Positions 25,777-35,753 of a stretch of DNA of 55,462 nucleotides are shown in pieces. A program made the position numbers and the translations under genes. Position 1 is the first letter of the stretch; every line of letters begins with the position of its first letter. The notes under the pieces are model-generated. The model worked only from the letters and a program-made list of their open reading frames with translations. It was not told the DNA's origin and did not search any database. Source of the DNA: Alphaproteobacteria bacterium (GTDB lineage Bacteria; Pseudomonadota; Alphaproteobacteria; UBA1280; UBA6503); NCBI GenBank assembly GCA_021774615.1, contig JAJFIW010000013.1, positions 1 through 55,462 on the forward strand. The letters run 5' to 3'.

Positions 25777-25822
25777 AACAAAGAAAGGCTTGGGGTACTG
25801 CTACCCCAAGCCTTTCTTTGTT
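25777..25822. terminator. Strong bidirectional terminator between cassette 2 and the DUF502 gene
   Basis: A perfect 21-bp inverted repeat (25777-25797 with 25802-25822) around a 4-base loop CTGC; the arms contain AAGGCTTGGGG and CCCCAAGCCTT. The AACAAAGAAA/TTTCTTTGTT ends supply A- and T-rich tracts on both sides, so it can end both the plus-strand cassette and the convergent gene at 25837-26634. Confidence 0.9.
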
Positions 25823-25836
25823 CTTATACTATAATT

Positions 25837-26634
25837 TTATTCTTCAGCAGGAGCAGCAGGTTTTTGCGCTTGTTGTTTTAGTGCTTTTAGCCCCTCTTGC
25901 TTAGTCGGGGTTACAATACCTGCAGAGATAATCATCCGCAGTCCTTGGTCTACGGTCATATCTAGTTCAATAAGGTCTTTTTCGGGGAAGAATAATAAAA
26001 AGCCTGAGGTCGGGTTTGGGGTGGTTGGTAGAAATACATTAATTAGTTTTTCTTTAACCTCTTTTTGCGCTTGCCCTTGGGTAACGCCCGACACAAAACC
26101 AACTGCCCAAATACCTTTACGAGGGTACTCGACCATTACAACTTTACGAAAAGACTTAGAGTTAGCCGAGGTTACAGTTTCGGTAATTTGCTTAATTGCA
26201 TTATAAACCGAGCTAACCCCCGGGATAGTCCCCAGCATTCTCTCGCCCCAATGCAACAGCGTTTTACCAAAAATATTACGAACTAATAAACCCGTTACAA
26301 CCAACAAAGAAATACCAGCCAACACGCCTAAGCCATGCAAGTCGAACGGTAGAAGAATACCGAAATAGTTAAACAACAAATTGTTAAGGTGGTAGTTCTG
26401 CGGGACTAACCCCAACAGGGTGTTATCCACCATTATAACAAGGCCTTTAAATAGCCACAGTGTAATAACCAAAGGCGCAAGCACCACAAGACCCGCAAAA
26501 AAGTTAACCCTTAGGAATTTAAGAATTCTTCCTAAAAAAGTTTTGTCTTCTTCAACTTCTTCAACAGCCCCTGTTAGAACGTCAAGAGTTTGTTGTTTTG
26601 GTTCTTGGTCTTGCTCTGGTACTTGCTTATCCAT
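25837..26634 (-). CDS. DUF502 family membrane protein
   Basis: A 265-residue inner-membrane protein of the DUF502 family, of unknown function. Two spans (about 45-70 and 95-125) flank a short loop; the soluble part keeps the family's GERMLGTIPGVSSVYNAIKQI and MVEYPRKGIWAVGFV segments and FLPTTPNPTSGFLLFFP. The C-terminus is Lys/Ala/Pro-rich (QQAQKPAAPAEE). It lies 16 bp downstream of ssb and may be co-transcribed, ending at the strong terminator at 25777-25822. Confidence 0.88.
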   Translation of the reverse strand: MDKQVPEQDQEPKQQTLDVLTGAVEEVEEDKTFLGRILKFLRVNFFAGLVVLAPLVITLWLFKGLVIMVDNTLLGLVPQNYHLNNLLFNYFGILLPFDLHGLGVLAGISLLVVTGLLVRNIFGKTLLHWGERMLGTIPGVSSVYNAIKQITETVTSANSKSFRKVVMVEYPRKGIWAVGFVSGVTQGQAQKEVKEKLINVFLPTTPNPTSGFLLFFPEKDLIELDMTVDQGLRMIISAGIVTPTKQEGLKALKQQAQKPAAPAEE

Positions 26635-26650
26635 GTGATTTACCTAAATG

Positions 26651-27121
26651 CTAAAATGGTATGTCGTCGTCAAAGGCACTGTCTTCGCTAACTTGTGCTT
26701 TAGCAGTTGCTGGAGGCATGCTGCTTGCTTGGTTAAAGTCGTAATTGTCGTCGCTAGGTGCTGAAGCACCACCGCCACTTTTATTACCAAGCATAACCAT
26801 TGTACCAGCTCGGTCTACTACAACTTCGGTTGTGTAGCGTTCTTGGCCTTGTTGGTCGGTCCATTTACGGGTTTGTAGTTTACCTTCGAAATAAACACTG
26901 TCACCTTTTTTAAGATATTTTTGGATAACATCAGCCAAGTTACCAAATACTACCACACGGTGCCATTCAGTTTTTTCTTGTTGCTGCCCGCTTTGGTCTT
27001 TCCAACGCTCGCTTGTTGCAATTGTTAAATTAGCGATAGGGCGATTATCTGCGGTGTGGCGAATTTCTGGGTCACGACCAAGATTACCGATAAGAGTTAC
27101 TTTATTCAAGCTGCCTGCCAT
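26651..27121 (-). CDS. ssb: Single-stranded DNA-binding protein
   Basis: Coats single-stranded DNA in replication, repair and recombination. The OB-fold occupies residues 1-110 ([44 protein letters not shown]), followed by a Gly/Ser/Pro linker and the C-terminal acidic tip DDDIPF that recruits partner proteins such as RecO and RecG, both encoded in this window. It is 156 residues long. It is divergent from uvrA across 110 bases, a frequent arrangement in proteobacteria. Confidence 0.97.
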   Translation of the reverse strand: MAGSLNKVTLIGNLGRDPEIRHTADNRPIANLTIATSERWKDQSGQQQEKTEWHRVVVFGNLADVIQKYLKKGDSVYFEGKLQTRKWTDQQGQERYTTEVVVDRAGTMVMLGNKSGGGASAPSDDNYDFNQASSMPPATAKAQVSEDSAFDDDIPF

Positions 27122-27231
27122 TACTTTACCTTCCTATATAAAAATATCGTTACCTATTGCAGTTTAGGTCAGCTATCTTTATAACTGCACCAAGAGATAA
27201 ATCCAAATAAAATCGGCAAGGTGAAGTAGTA

Positions 27232-30072
27232 TTGGTTAGCCATATTAAAATTAGAGGTGCGAGAGAGCATAATTTAAAAAATATCTCTCTTGATATCCCT
27301 AAACGTACCATGACAGTTATTACTGGGCTTTCTGGCTCGGGTAAATCATCGTTGGCGTTTGATACTATCTATGCCGAAGGGCAACGCCGCTTTGTAGAAA
27401 GTTTATCGGCGTATGCTCGGCAGTTTCTTAATTTATCTAATAAACCTAAGGTAGACAGCATCGAAGGGCTTTCGCCAGCAATTGCTATTGACCAAAAAAC
27501 CACCAGCAAAAACCCTCGTTCTACAGTTGGTACTATTACCGAAATCCACGATTATTTACGCCTTTTATATGCACAAACTGGTACCCCCCACTGCCCCGAA
27601 CATAAGGTGGCTATTAATGCCCAAACCGTAAGCCAAATGGTAGATGCTATCCTAAAATGGCCCGAAGGCACACGTTTGCAGCTTATAGCCCCAGTGGTGC
27701 GTGGGCGCAAAGGCGAATATCGCAAAGAAATCCAAACTTGGCAGAAAAAAGGTTTTACCCGAGTCCGCATAGATAGCGAAGTTTACGATATCGACAATGT
27801 GCCCGAACTAAACAAAAACTTAAAACACAATATTGACATTATTGTCGACAGGCTAGTAGTACGCATTGGTATCGCAGGGCGTTTAGCGGAATCCCTAGAA
27901 ACCGCATTAAAACTAGCCGAAGGCATGGCAATGGCCGAGCCAGTTGCTCGTGATGAAAACACCCCCCAGCCCGAACCTTTAACTTTTTCTGAAAAATATG
28001 CCTGCCATATTTGTGGACATACAATTGCAGACCTTGAGCCGCGCACCTTCTCGTTTAACAGCCCCTATGGGGCGTGCAAAACTTGTGATGGGCTTGGAGA
28101 TATTATCTATTTTAATACCGATCTTATTATAGATAAAACCAAACCTCTAAACGATGGAGGCATCCTGCCGTGGGACAATCCACTTAATGAGTTACAAGAA
28201 GAAATACTTACAACTATTTCTAAACATTGCAAGTTTAAGCCTAGCAACTCTTTTGCAGAACTTTCTGAAGATGCGCAAGAAGCTCTAATTTATGGCAGTG
28301 GCGACATAAATATTGTTATCGCTGACAAAAATAAACAGCGTGCTCTTAAGCGAGCATTTAAAGGGCTAATCGCACAGCTAGAATACAAATGGAAAACAGC
28401 ACGCTACCCATGGCAACGAGAAGAACTTGCCCAATACCGTAGCCACTCCAACTGCCCATCTTGCTTTGGCAAAAGGTTAAATAGCGATGCACTAGCAGTA
28501 TTGGTAGATGGCAAAAATATTGCTGAAATAAACCACATACCCATCCACGAGGCATGCAAACATTTTGCAAATATGCTCGACAGGCTACAAGGCAAAAACC
28601 AAGATATTGCTAAACCAATTTTAAAAGAAATTAATGCTCGCCTTGGCTTTTTGCAGCATGTAGGGCTCGACTACCTAAGCCTCGAGCGCAAAGCCGGAAC
28701 CTTATCAGGGGGCGAGTCGCAGCGCATTCGCCTAGCTTCGCAAATTGGCTCTGGGCTTACAGGTGTGCTTTACGTTTTAGACGAACCCTCTATTGGCCTA
28801 CACCAACGGGATAATGACCGCCTATTACAAAGCCTAAAGAACCTACGGGACTTAGACAACACCATTTTAGTTGTAGAGCATGATGAAGATGCAATCCGCA
28901 ATGCAGACTGGGTTATAGACATGGGCATAGGTGCTGGCGAACATGGCGGAGAGATTGTAGCCCAAGGCAAGGTTGACGATATTATAGGCGAGCCAAAGTC
29001 ACTAACAGGGCAATATTTATCGGGTAAACGTTTTATCGACGTGCCCAAAAAGAGACGCAAGGTCGACCTTAAGAAAAATGCTATAAGCCTAACAGGCGCT
29101 ACAGAAAACAACCTTAAAGATGTTAGTGTATCTTTCCCTCTTAATGCCTTAACTTGTGTTACTGGTGTTTCTGGTAGTGGTAAATCTAGCCTTGTATTAG
29201 ACACTCTGCATAATGCTGTTGCCCACCAAATGGGGCTTAAAACAAGTAAGGTTGGTAGCCACAAAACTTTAAGTGGGATAGAAAAAACCGATAAGATTAT
29301 TCAGATTGATCAATCCCCAATTGGCCGTACTCCAAGGTCTAACCCTGCAACTTACGCTGGGATAATGAGCCCAATCCGCGACTGGTTTGTAGGGCTACCC
29401 GAGTCAAAAGCACGAGGTTACAAAGCAGGGCGTTTTTCTTTTAATGTTAAAGGTGGGCGTTGTGAAGCTTGTGAAGGTGATGGACTTATTAAAGTTGAAA
29501 TGCACTTTTTAGCCGATGTTTATGTGCAATGCGATGTATGTAAAGGCAAGCGTTACAACCGCGAAACTTTAGAAGTCTCTTATCGAGATAAGTCCATCGC
29601 TGACGTACTAGACATGACTGTTGACGAGGCATTAATCTTTTTTAAAGATATAACATCAATTAAAAGACGACTTACCACCTTGGTAGAAGTAGGATTAGGC
29701 TATATTCACCTTGGACAATCTGCTACAACTCTGTCTGGTGGTGAAGCACAGCGAATTAAACTTGCAAAAGAGCTAGCTCGGCGTGCAACTGGTAACACTT
29801 TATACATTTTAGACGAACCAACAACAGGGCTGCATTTTCACGATATTGGCGTATTACTAAAAGCGTTACATAAATTAGTCGATGAAGGTAACACCATGGT
29901 TATAATTGAGCATAACCTTGACGTTATTAAAACGGCCGATTGGATTATTGATATTGGCCCTGAAGGTGGTGACGCTGGGGGTAAAGTGCTTGTTTATGGC
30001 ACACCTGAAAAAGTAGCTGCCCATAAAACAAGCTATACTGCGCAATATTTAAAACCTTTATTAAAAAAATAA
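27232..30072 (+). CDS. uvrA: Excinuclease ABC subunit A
   Basis: Damage-recognition ATPase of nucleotide excision repair. The 946-residue protein has two ABC modules: Walker [15 protein letters not shown] near the N-terminus and [14 protein letters not shown] in the second half, signature LSGGESQRI and LSGGEAQRI, and two zinc-binding modules (CHIC...CKTC, and CEAC...CDVC). The start is TTG at 27232, giving [15 protein letters not shown], the usual UvrA N-terminus, with AAGG about 10 bases upstream; no ATG fits. Mfd, which recruits UvrA, is also in this window. Confidence 0.97.
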   Translation: MVSHIKIRGAREHNLKNISLDIPKRTMTVITGLSGSGKSSLAFDTIYAEGQRRFVESLSAYARQFLNLSNKPKVDSIEGLSPAIAIDQKTTSKNPRSTVGTITEIHDYLRLLYAQTGTPHCPEHKVAINAQTVSQMVDAILKWPEGTRLQLIAPVVRGRKGEYRKEIQTWQKKGFTRVRIDSEVYDIDNVPELNKNLKHNIDIIVDRLVVRIGIAGRLAESLETALKLAEGMAMAEPVARDENTPQPEPLTFSEKYACHICGHTIADLEPRTFSFNSPYGACKTCDGLGDIIYFNTDLIIDKTKPLNDGGILPWDNPLNELQEEILTTISKHCKFKPSNSFAELSEDAQEALIYGSGDINIVIADKNKQRALKRAFKGLIAQLEYKWKTARYPWQREELAQYRSHSNCPSCFGKRLNSDALAVLVDGKNIAEINHIPIHEACKHFANMLDRLQGKNQDIAKPILKEINARLGFLQHVGLDYLSLERKAGTLSGGESQRIRLASQIGSGLTGVLYVLDEPSIGLHQRDNDRLLQSLKNLRDLDNTILVVEHDEDAIRNADWVIDMGIGAGEHGGEIVAQGKVDDIIGEPKSLTGQYLSGKRFIDVPKKRRKVDLKKNAISLTGATENNLKDVSVSFPLNALTCVTGVSGSGKSSLVLDTLHNAVAHQMGLKTSKVGSHKTLSGIEKTDKIIQIDQSPIGRTPRSNPATYAGIMSPIRDWFVGLPESKARGYKAGRFSFNVKGGRCEACEGDGLIKVEMHFLADVYVQCDVCKGKRYNRETLEVSYRDKSIADVLDMTVDEALIFFKDITSIKRRLTTLVEVGLGYIHLGQSATTLSGGEAQRIKLAKELARRATGNTLYILDEPTTGLHFHDIGVLLKALHKLVDEGNTMVIIEHNLDVIKTADWIIDIGPEGGDAGGKVLVYGTPEKVAAHKTSYTAQYLKPLLKK

Positions 30073-30107
30073 TATAAAATCAGACTAACCGAGGAGAAAA
30101 TACAAAC

Positions 30108-31181
30108 ATGGCAAACCGCACTAGAAGTGTATTTCTTACGCTCATACTAGGGTTTGCTGGCGGCGTGGTTTTTTACTTTATGACTATGCCCTTACCGTGG
30201 ATTTTAGGCTCGCTAGTAGTGGTGGCTGGTCTTTCAATGTCAGGCAAGATGACGCTGGATGTGCCCCCTCGTTTCAGGCAAGCGATGATTGCGGTTTTAG
30301 GAGTTATGCTTGGGAGTGGTTTTTCCCCCAGTTCGATGGACTATATTACCCAATGGGGAGCAAGTTTGGCGATTATCCCATTGCTTATTTTATCGCAGAT
30401 TATTGTGGCTCAAATATTACTAAAATTTATCATGAAGGCTAACTTTGCTACCCGTTTTTTTGGTGGTGCATCTGGCGGGCTACTCGAGATGACATTACTA
30501 TCAAGAGAATACGGTGCCGACGACAAGGCTGTACTAGTAATGCATATTATACGCATTACGCTAATTGTGGCTTTAGTCCCATTATGGTTTAGGGTTTTTG
30601 AAGGTTATGTACCAGAAGGTATAAACGCATTTAGTGGTGGCTTAATCGATTTAGGCTTGGTTGATGCAGCCTTGCTTTTAGGCTGTGCGGTTGGTGGCTA
30701 CTTTGGCGGTGCTAAATTTAGATTGCCAGCTTATGCACTTATCGGGCCTTTTATTTTAAGTGTAGCACTCCATGCAACTGGCGTTACTACTGCACAACCA
30801 CCCTATGTTTTACTTATTGTTGCCCAAATTGTAGTAGGTGCTGGGCTTGGCACAAGGTTTACTGGTTATGGCATGCGCCAAATCCGTAAGCTTGCTCTTA
30901 AAAGTACAATTCTAACCATTTGCTTAATTAGTATTTCGGTTGGCTTTGCCTACATGATGCACCTTTACTTAGGCCTACCATTTTACAGCCTAATATTAGC
31001 ATTTATGCCCGGTGGGGTTATCGAGATGAGCCTTATTGCGCTTGCACTTAATATAGATGTTGGCTTTGTTGCTATACATTCCATTGCACGTGCATTTTTG
31101 GTAGTGGTGTTAATACCGCTCTTTTACCCAACATTAATAGCATTAGGTAAAATGATTAGTAAGTCTGAAGAGGTTAAATAA
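30108..31181 (+). CDS. AbrB-type membrane protein (ammonia-monooxygenase-regulator family)
   Basis: A 357-residue integral membrane protein with about ten spans in two homologous halves, matching the AbrB duplication family, which is annotated as a transporter or regulator without firm biochemical proof. Typical features are [11 protein letters not shown] near residue 28, [11 protein letters not shown] in the first half, and [14 protein letters not shown] in the second, the paired GG-x-EM elements of the repeats. A GAGGAG ribosome site precedes the ATG. Its TAA overlaps the trmFO ATG (TAATG), showing coupling. Confidence 0.85.
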   Translation: MANRTRSVFLTLILGFAGGVVFYFMTMPLPWILGSLVVVAGLSMSGKMTLDVPPRFRQAMIAVLGVMLGSGFSPSSMDYITQWGASLAIIPLLILSQIIVAQILLKFIMKANFATRFFGGASGGLLEMTLLSREYGADDKAVLVMHIIRITLIVALVPLWFRVFEGYVPEGINAFSGGLIDLGLVDAALLLGCAVGGYFGGAKFRLPAYALIGPFILSVALHATGVTTAQPPYVLLIVAQIVVGAGLGTRFTGYGMRQIRKLALKSTILTICLISISVGFAYMMHLYLGLPFYSLILAFMPGGVIEMSLIALALNIDVGFVAIHSIARAFLVVVLIPLFYPTLIALGKMISKSEEVK

Positions 31182-32524
31182 TGGTACAAACAGTTCATAT
31201 TATTGGCGGTGGCTTAGCGGGTAGCGAGGCTGCTTGGCAGTTGGTAAACCGTGGGATTGCGGTTGTTATCCATGAGATGCGCCCTAAGGTCAAAACTGCG
31301 GTGCATAAAACTGGTGACTTTGCAGAGTTGGTTTGCTCGAACTCATTTCGGGGTAGCGATGTTAGTAAAAATGCAGTTGGGGTACTCCACGAAGAGCTAC
31401 GCCGTATGGACAGCCTAATAATGGCAACTGGCGAGACTGCTCGGGTTCCTGCAGGTGGTGCTTTTGCGGTTGACCGTGATATTTTTTCGAGCAATGTAAC
31501 AAAAGCTTTAACCGAGCACCCCCTAGTAACGGTTGAATACGGAGAGGTTACCTCTCTACCTGAAGATGCCCCCACTATTTTAGCGACAGGGCCACTTACA
31601 ACAACAAAATTAGCAGAACATATTTTAACTTTAGCCGATACCAAACACCTCTCGTTTTTTGATGCAGTTGCACCAATTATAGCGGTAGATAGCATTGACA
31701 TGAGCAAAGCTTGGAAGCAAAGCCGCTACGACAAAGGCGATGGTAGCGATTACATCAATTGCCCGCTTGATAAAGAACAATACTTTGCCTTTATTGACGC
31801 AATTATAAATGCCGAGCACAGTGTTGGCCATAACCCCGAAGACAAAGACACCCCCTACTTTGAAGGATGCCTACCGATTGAGGTAATGGCGCAGCGTGGG
31901 GTTGAAACACTCCGTTTTGGGCCGATGAAGCCTAAAGGGTTGACTAATTCTCATAACCCTACCGAAAAAGCTTATGCCGTGGTGCAGCTCCGCCAAGATA
32001 ATAAGTTAGGCACTCTCTACAACATGGTAGGTTTCCAAACCCAAATGAAATGGGGCGAACAAAAACGGATTTTACGGACAATCCCAGGGCTAGAAAATGC
32101 CGAGATTGTACGTTATGGGGTTATCCATAAAAATACCTTTATTAATTCCCCAACATTGCTCGACGAACAAATGCGCTTAAAAGCTCGCCCCAATGTGCGA
32201 GTTGCAGGGCAAGTTTCGGGCGTTGAAGGTTATGTTGAAAGCACAGCCATGGGTGCACTTGCAGGTATTTTAACTGCACACGAGCTAATGGGCACACCTA
32301 TTGACCCACCACCTGCTACATCTATGACAGGTGCATTAATAAGCCATATTACTTTTGGAGCTGACGCTAAAACATTCCAGCCGATGAATATTAACTACGG
32401 CTTACTGCCACCCCTAGACTATAAGCATAATAAAAAAGAGCGCAAACCAGCTTATGGCGAACGGGCACTAACCCATTTTGATGAATGGCTAAAAAGTATT
32501 AAAATAAATATTAACGTAGCTTAG
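31181..32524 (+). CDS. trmFO: Methylenetetrahydrofolate-tRNA-(uracil-54-C5)-methyltransferase
   Basis: A folate- and FAD-dependent enzyme that makes ribothymidine-54 in the tRNA T loop. The 447-residue protein starts with the FAD motif [11 protein letters not shown] and continues with [25 protein letters not shown] (with a conserved Cys) and [12 protein letters not shown], all typical of TrmFO (former Gid). Near the end [16 protein letters not shown] is also conserved. Translation is coupled to the AbrB-type gene by a TAATG overlap. Confidence 0.96.
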   Translation: MVQTVHIIGGGLAGSEAAWQLVNRGIAVVIHEMRPKVKTAVHKTGDFAELVCSNSFRGSDVSKNAVGVLHEELRRMDSLIMATGETARVPAGGAFAVDRDIFSSNVTKALTEHPLVTVEYGEVTSLPEDAPTILATGPLTTTKLAEHILTLADTKHLSFFDAVAPIIAVDSIDMSKAWKQSRYDKGDGSDYINCPLDKEQYFAFIDAIINAEHSVGHNPEDKDTPYFEGCLPIEVMAQRGVETLRFGPMKPKGLTNSHNPTEKAYAVVQLRQDNKLGTLYNMVGFQTQMKWGEQKRILRTIPGLENAEIVRYGVIHKNTFINSPTLLDEQMRLKARPNVRVAGQVSGVEGYVESTAMGALAGILTAHELMGTPIDPPPATSMTGALISHITFGADAKTFQPMNINYGLLPPLDYKHNKKERKPAYGERALTHFDEWLKSIKININVA

Positions 32525-32537
32525 AGAGACATATAAC

Positions 32538-33125
32538 ATGGCAAAACTTATTGGACTTTTAGGTGGCCCTTGTACAGGTAAAACAACACTAGCAGAAGCT
32601 GTACATATGGCTTTAACTAATGCTGGTGTATCGTCGTCATGGGCAGACGAATTTGTCAGTGAAGATATTAAACAAATAGGCGCCCCTGACCCAGAGCTTA
32701 TTGTGTACGAGCAGTACCGCTTTTTGTTCCAACAACGTCGCCGTGAAGAGCAATCTTTAGCAAATTCCGATATAGTTGTAACCGATGCGCCTTCACTACT
32801 AGGTTATGCATACCCTCTCTTGAGATGCAGCCCAACTAAAGGCGAGCGCCAAGAAAAGTTCTTGCCCGAGTTCACCCGATTATTTAATGAAGATGTTAAT
32901 CGCTACGACCATTTATACCTACTAAAACGTGAGATCAACTACGAAGAAAATGGCATACGCTTTCACACCTACGAGCAAGCTGTGGCATTTGATAACATGC
33001 TAATAAACATGCTAAACGATGCAGGTGCCAACTATACCATTATAGGTGGCTCTGTTGAAGAACGAGTCTCTAAAGTACTAGGAGACTTAGGTATAAATAA
33101 AGTAATGGCTTTTAAGCAGCTCTAG
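32538..33125 (+). CDS. P-loop ATPase/kinase-like protein (AAA_28/NadR-like)
   Basis: A 195-residue cytoplasmic nucleoside-triphosphate-binding protein. The Walker A motif is GGPCTGKTT (about 9-17), and a hydrophobic strand ending in a likely Walker B Asp is SDIVVTDAPSLL. The pattern, including the YEQYRFLFQQRRREEQ helix, resembles the AAA_28 group and the kinase domain of NadR, but I cannot assign a substrate. It is 13 bp after trmFO and ends convergently, overlapping the ElaA-like gene by 14 bases. Confidence 0.7.
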   Translation: MAKLIGLLGGPCTGKTTLAEAVHMALTNAGVSSSWADEFVSEDIKQIGAPDPELIVYEQYRFLFQQRRREEQSLANSDIVVTDAPSLLGYAYPLLRCSPTKGERQEKFLPEFTRLFNEDVNRYDHLYLLKREINYEENGIRFHTYEQAVAFDNMLINMLNDAGANYTIIGGSVEERVSKVLGDLGINKVMAFKQL

Positions 33126-33600
33126 CTAATACCCGAACCATTCTTACATGTTCGGTGCCAGCTTCGAGATAAATATCACCATGAGGTTGGAAACCGTATT
33201 TTTTGTAGAAGTCTTGCATATTAGTTTGTACCGACATAATAATTCGGCAAGGGCCTACTTTTTCTTCGACTAGTTCAAATATTTTATGCATTAGTTGGTC
33301 GCCATATCCTTCACCGCGGTAAGCAGGGGCAGTAATTATGCGCCCGATACGGGTATCTTTCTCGCCTTTATGGGGTAGAAATATACGTGCGTATACGGCT
33401 AATTCACCATTTATTTTACCCAGCATGTGCATGGCATATGGGTCTTCCCAGTCTGCATCTTGGTAGTTAAGTTTTTGCTCTACCACAAAAACATGCTGGC
33501 GCAACGCTAGTGCTGCATAAAAATCGCGCTTATCGAGGTCATCAAAACTTTGGAATAGCCAATCAATTTCTTTTTCAGAATGCTGATTTTCTTCTGTCAT
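33112..33600 (-). CDS. elaA: ElaA-like GNAT N-acetyltransferase
   Basis: A 162-residue acetyltransferase of the GNAT fold, closest to ElaA by the N-terminal pattern LALRQHVFVVEQKLNYQDADWED and the strand GELAVYARIF (given here as short parts of residues about 27-72). The acetyl-CoA pyrophosphate loop is APAYRGEGYG, and a late segment FYKKYGFQP is typical of GNATs. The natural substrate of ElaA is not known. Confidence 0.82.
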   Translation of the reverse strand: MTEENQHSEKEIDWLFQSFDDLDKRDFYAALALRQHVFVVEQKLNYQDADWEDPYAMHMLGKINGELAVYARIFLPHKGEKDTRIGRIITAPAYRGEGYGDQLMHKIFELVEEKVGPCRIIMSVQTNMQDFYKKYGFQPHGDIYLEAGTEHVRMVRVLARAA

Positions 33601-33614
33601 GTTTTTAACCTCTA

Positions 33615-34130
33615 TTATTGTGGTGGTAAATTAACCTCTGTACCAAGGTGGATTGCTCGGCCATCGAAACACAAATAGCGCAATGTAAACTGCCCATCAG
33701 CACTACGTACCGATTGTATCTGCTGGTGTTTACCTACATCTTCACAGCTGCGGCTTTCGCTGCCCCAGTTCCATGTTGGTGTTTGCTCTTCAACATGTTT
33801 TGCAAGGGCATTCATCCGTTGTGCAATTTGCTTATCAACTGCAATAAGGTTAGCAATATCTGTGTTCTGAATAGTAGTTAGAATATCTGCTGTTTCTTCT
33901 GATGTTTCTAGAGAAACCTTAGAGTCTTTAGAGGCCTGTTCAATCTTGCGCTCTATCCCACGAATGTCACGCAATATTCGCTCCATCTTGCTATTCATGT
34001 CTGAGATACGTTGGTCAATACGGCGAACTTCTTGCAATGTATCAGCATCAATCGCAGATACAGTAACTGGAGTAGCCACAAGTAATAAACCTGTAGCTAC
34101 TGCCAATATAAAAGTACTAAACCCCACCAT
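33615..34130 (-). CDS. Secreted coiled-coil protein, unknown function
   Basis: No family recognised. The 171-residue product has a clear N-terminal signal peptide (about 1-26, hydrophobic AVATGLLLVATPVTVSA), a heptad-rich coiled coil (about 28-75; RRIDQRISDMNSKMERILRDI), a helical linker, and a C-terminal globular part (about 120-165) with two Cys residues (SCEDVG and YLCFDG) that could form a disulfide. It should be periplasmic. It ends 14 bp from the ElaA-like gene and starts 2 bp after the SOD stop, so it is probably co-transcribed with SOD. Confidence 0.65.
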   Translation of the reverse strand: MVGFSTFILAVATGLLLVATPVTVSAIDADTLQEVRRIDQRISDMNSKMERILRDIRGIERKIEQASKDSKVSLETSEETADILTTIQNTDIANLIAVDKQIAQRMNALAKHVEEQTPTWNWGSESRSCEDVGKHQQIQSVRSADGQFTLRYLCFDGRAIHLGTEVNLPPQ

Positions 34131-34132
34131 AA

Positions 34133-34753
34133 TTAGTGACGCTTTGATATTGTTTTTTGCATACCATCTTTTAGACGTTCTTCAACAATTTGCCAGTTAA
34201 TATTTTGGAAGAATGCTTTAATATAATCAGGGCGGCCACTTGCTGCATGGTCAACCATGTAAGCATGTTCCCAAACATCCATAACTAACAAAGGGTGATA
34301 CCCTGGGACATTTCCTTCTTCATGAAGCTGGATAAAGTGGTTGTTAATATCACCAGTCATTGGGTCAAGTGCGCAAACAGCCCAACCGATTGAACGGCTC
34401 TTGCCTGTGTTTATAAAGTCTTCCTGCCAAGCTTCGAATGTACCCCAACGCTCGCTTACTGCTTTTTTAAATTCAGCAGCGCTTGTATCTGCAACTGCAG
34501 ATTTTAGGTTACCAAAGTAGTACTCGTGTAAAACCATGCCACAAAGTTCAAAACCAAAACGACGACGACGGTCGGCGAATAATGGTGTGTCGCCTTTTCC
34601 CTCTTTACGCAGGCTGTCAAGTTGCTCTTTTAAGCTGTTTGACTGTGCCACATAACCTTCATAAAGTTTCCAGTGTTGGTCTATTTGCTCTTGGCTAATT
34701 CCGCTTAAGTTTGCAGGTTTGATTTCTTGACGTACGGTATAATTTGTCATCAT
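34133..34753 (-). CDS. Iron/manganese superoxide dismutase, divergent subfamily
   Basis: Converts superoxide to hydrogen peroxide and oxygen. The four metal ligands are readable: His27 (QHWKLYEGYV), His76 (LHEYYF), Asp159 and His163 (DVWEHAY). Tyr31 replaces the gateway His of E. coli SodB, and GYV supplies the active-site Tyr34. The 206-residue sequence is of the HWKLYEGYV / LHEYYF type rather than the canonical SodA/SodB type. No signal peptide is visible, so it should be cytoplasmic. It is transcribed after secF, 36 bp downstream. Confidence 0.9.
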   Translation of the reverse strand: MMTNYTVRQEIKPANLSGISQEQIDQHWKLYEGYVAQSNSLKEQLDSLRKEGKGDTPLFADRRRRFGFELCGMVLHEYYFGNLKSAVADTSAAEFKKAVSERWGTFEAWQEDFINTGKSRSIGWAVCALDPMTGDINNHFIQLHEEGNVPGYHPLLVMDVWEHAYMVDHAASGRPDYIKAFFQNINWQIVEERLKDGMQKTISKRH

Positions 34754-34789
34754 TTTTTCCTTTTTAAACTTTGTTATTATTTATTATAA

Positions 34790-35740
34790 CTATGCACTAA
34801 TTTCTTCTGCTGTTTCTTTATCAGAATCTTTTTTAATCTCGCCTTCTGTAGAACTATTTATCCATAACATTACAGGTGACGCAATATAAATAGATGAATA
34901 CGTACCAACCACCACACCAACAAGTAATGCAAAGGCAAAGTCGTGGATAACCTCACCACCATAAACAAATAGCGATATTAACACCACCACTGTTGTTACT
35001 GTCATCATCAGAGTACGGTTAAGCATTTCATTAACACTTAAGTTTAGAATATCTACCAAAGGTTTTTTCTTAAAGCGACGCATATTCTCGCGTACGCGGT
35101 CAAATACCACAATTGTATCGTTTAACGAGTAACCAATAATTGTAAGCAATGCTGCTAGTACTGGCATAGATATTTCTTTTTGTAATAAGCTAAATACACC
35201 TACTGTCAACATAACATCATGCACTAGTGCCGCAACAGCACCCACTGCAAAGCGAAACTCAAAACGCATACTTACATATATAAGAATAGCAATCGCTGAA
35301 AGCAAAATAGCAATAAGCCCTTTGCGCTTTAACTCGTCACCAATTTGTGGCCCTACATATTCAACACGCCTAACATCAATCTCGCCGCCTACTTCACCCA
35401 AGGCATTCGCCATTTTAGTTGCTATATTTCCAGCTTTAGATGGGTCCACCAAGTCACCAGGCATGCGGATTAATATTTCATCAGGTGAGCCATACTCTTG
35501 AATAACTAAGCCTTCCCAGCCACCACGCTGCATAGCAGTACGTAGGTCACCAACTGGTACAACTTTTTCAGTTTTCACTTGTACTAAGGTACCGCCAGCA
35601 AAGTCGATACCGTAGTTAAGCCCTTTAGTAAAAAGAAGCCCTGTTGTTACCAAAATAAAGAACAACGACAGCCCCATACAAATAAAGCGTAGCCCTAAAA
35701 AGTTAATACTAGTTTTTTCTGGTACAAGTCTTAATGCCAT
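34790..35740 (-). CDS. secF: Protein translocase subunit SecF
   Basis: With SecD uses the proton gradient to pull preproteins across the inner membrane. The 316-residue protein has six spans; GIDFAGGTLVQV near residue 48, the YSLNDTIVVFDRVREN motif, and the terminal KDSDKETAEE tail agree with SecF. It starts 13 bp after the secD stop; yajC lies before secD, so the standard yajC-secD-secF operon is complete. Confidence 0.97.
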   Translation of the reverse strand: MALRLVPEKTSINFLGLRFICMGLSLFFILVTTGLLFTKGLNYGIDFAGGTLVQVKTEKVVPVGDLRTAMQRGGWEGLVIQEYGSPDEILIRMPGDLVDPSKAGNIATKMANALGEVGGEIDVRRVEYVGPQIGDELKRKGLIAILLSAIAILIYVSMRFEFRFAVGAVAALVHDVMLTVGVFSLLQKEISMPVLAALLTIIGYSLNDTIVVFDRVRENMRRFKKKPLVDILNLSVNEMLNRTLMMTVTTVVVLISLFVYGGEVIHDFAFALLVGVVVGTYSSIYIASPVMLWINSSTEGEIKKDSDKETAEEISA

Positions 35741-35753
35741 AGTGACAAACCCT

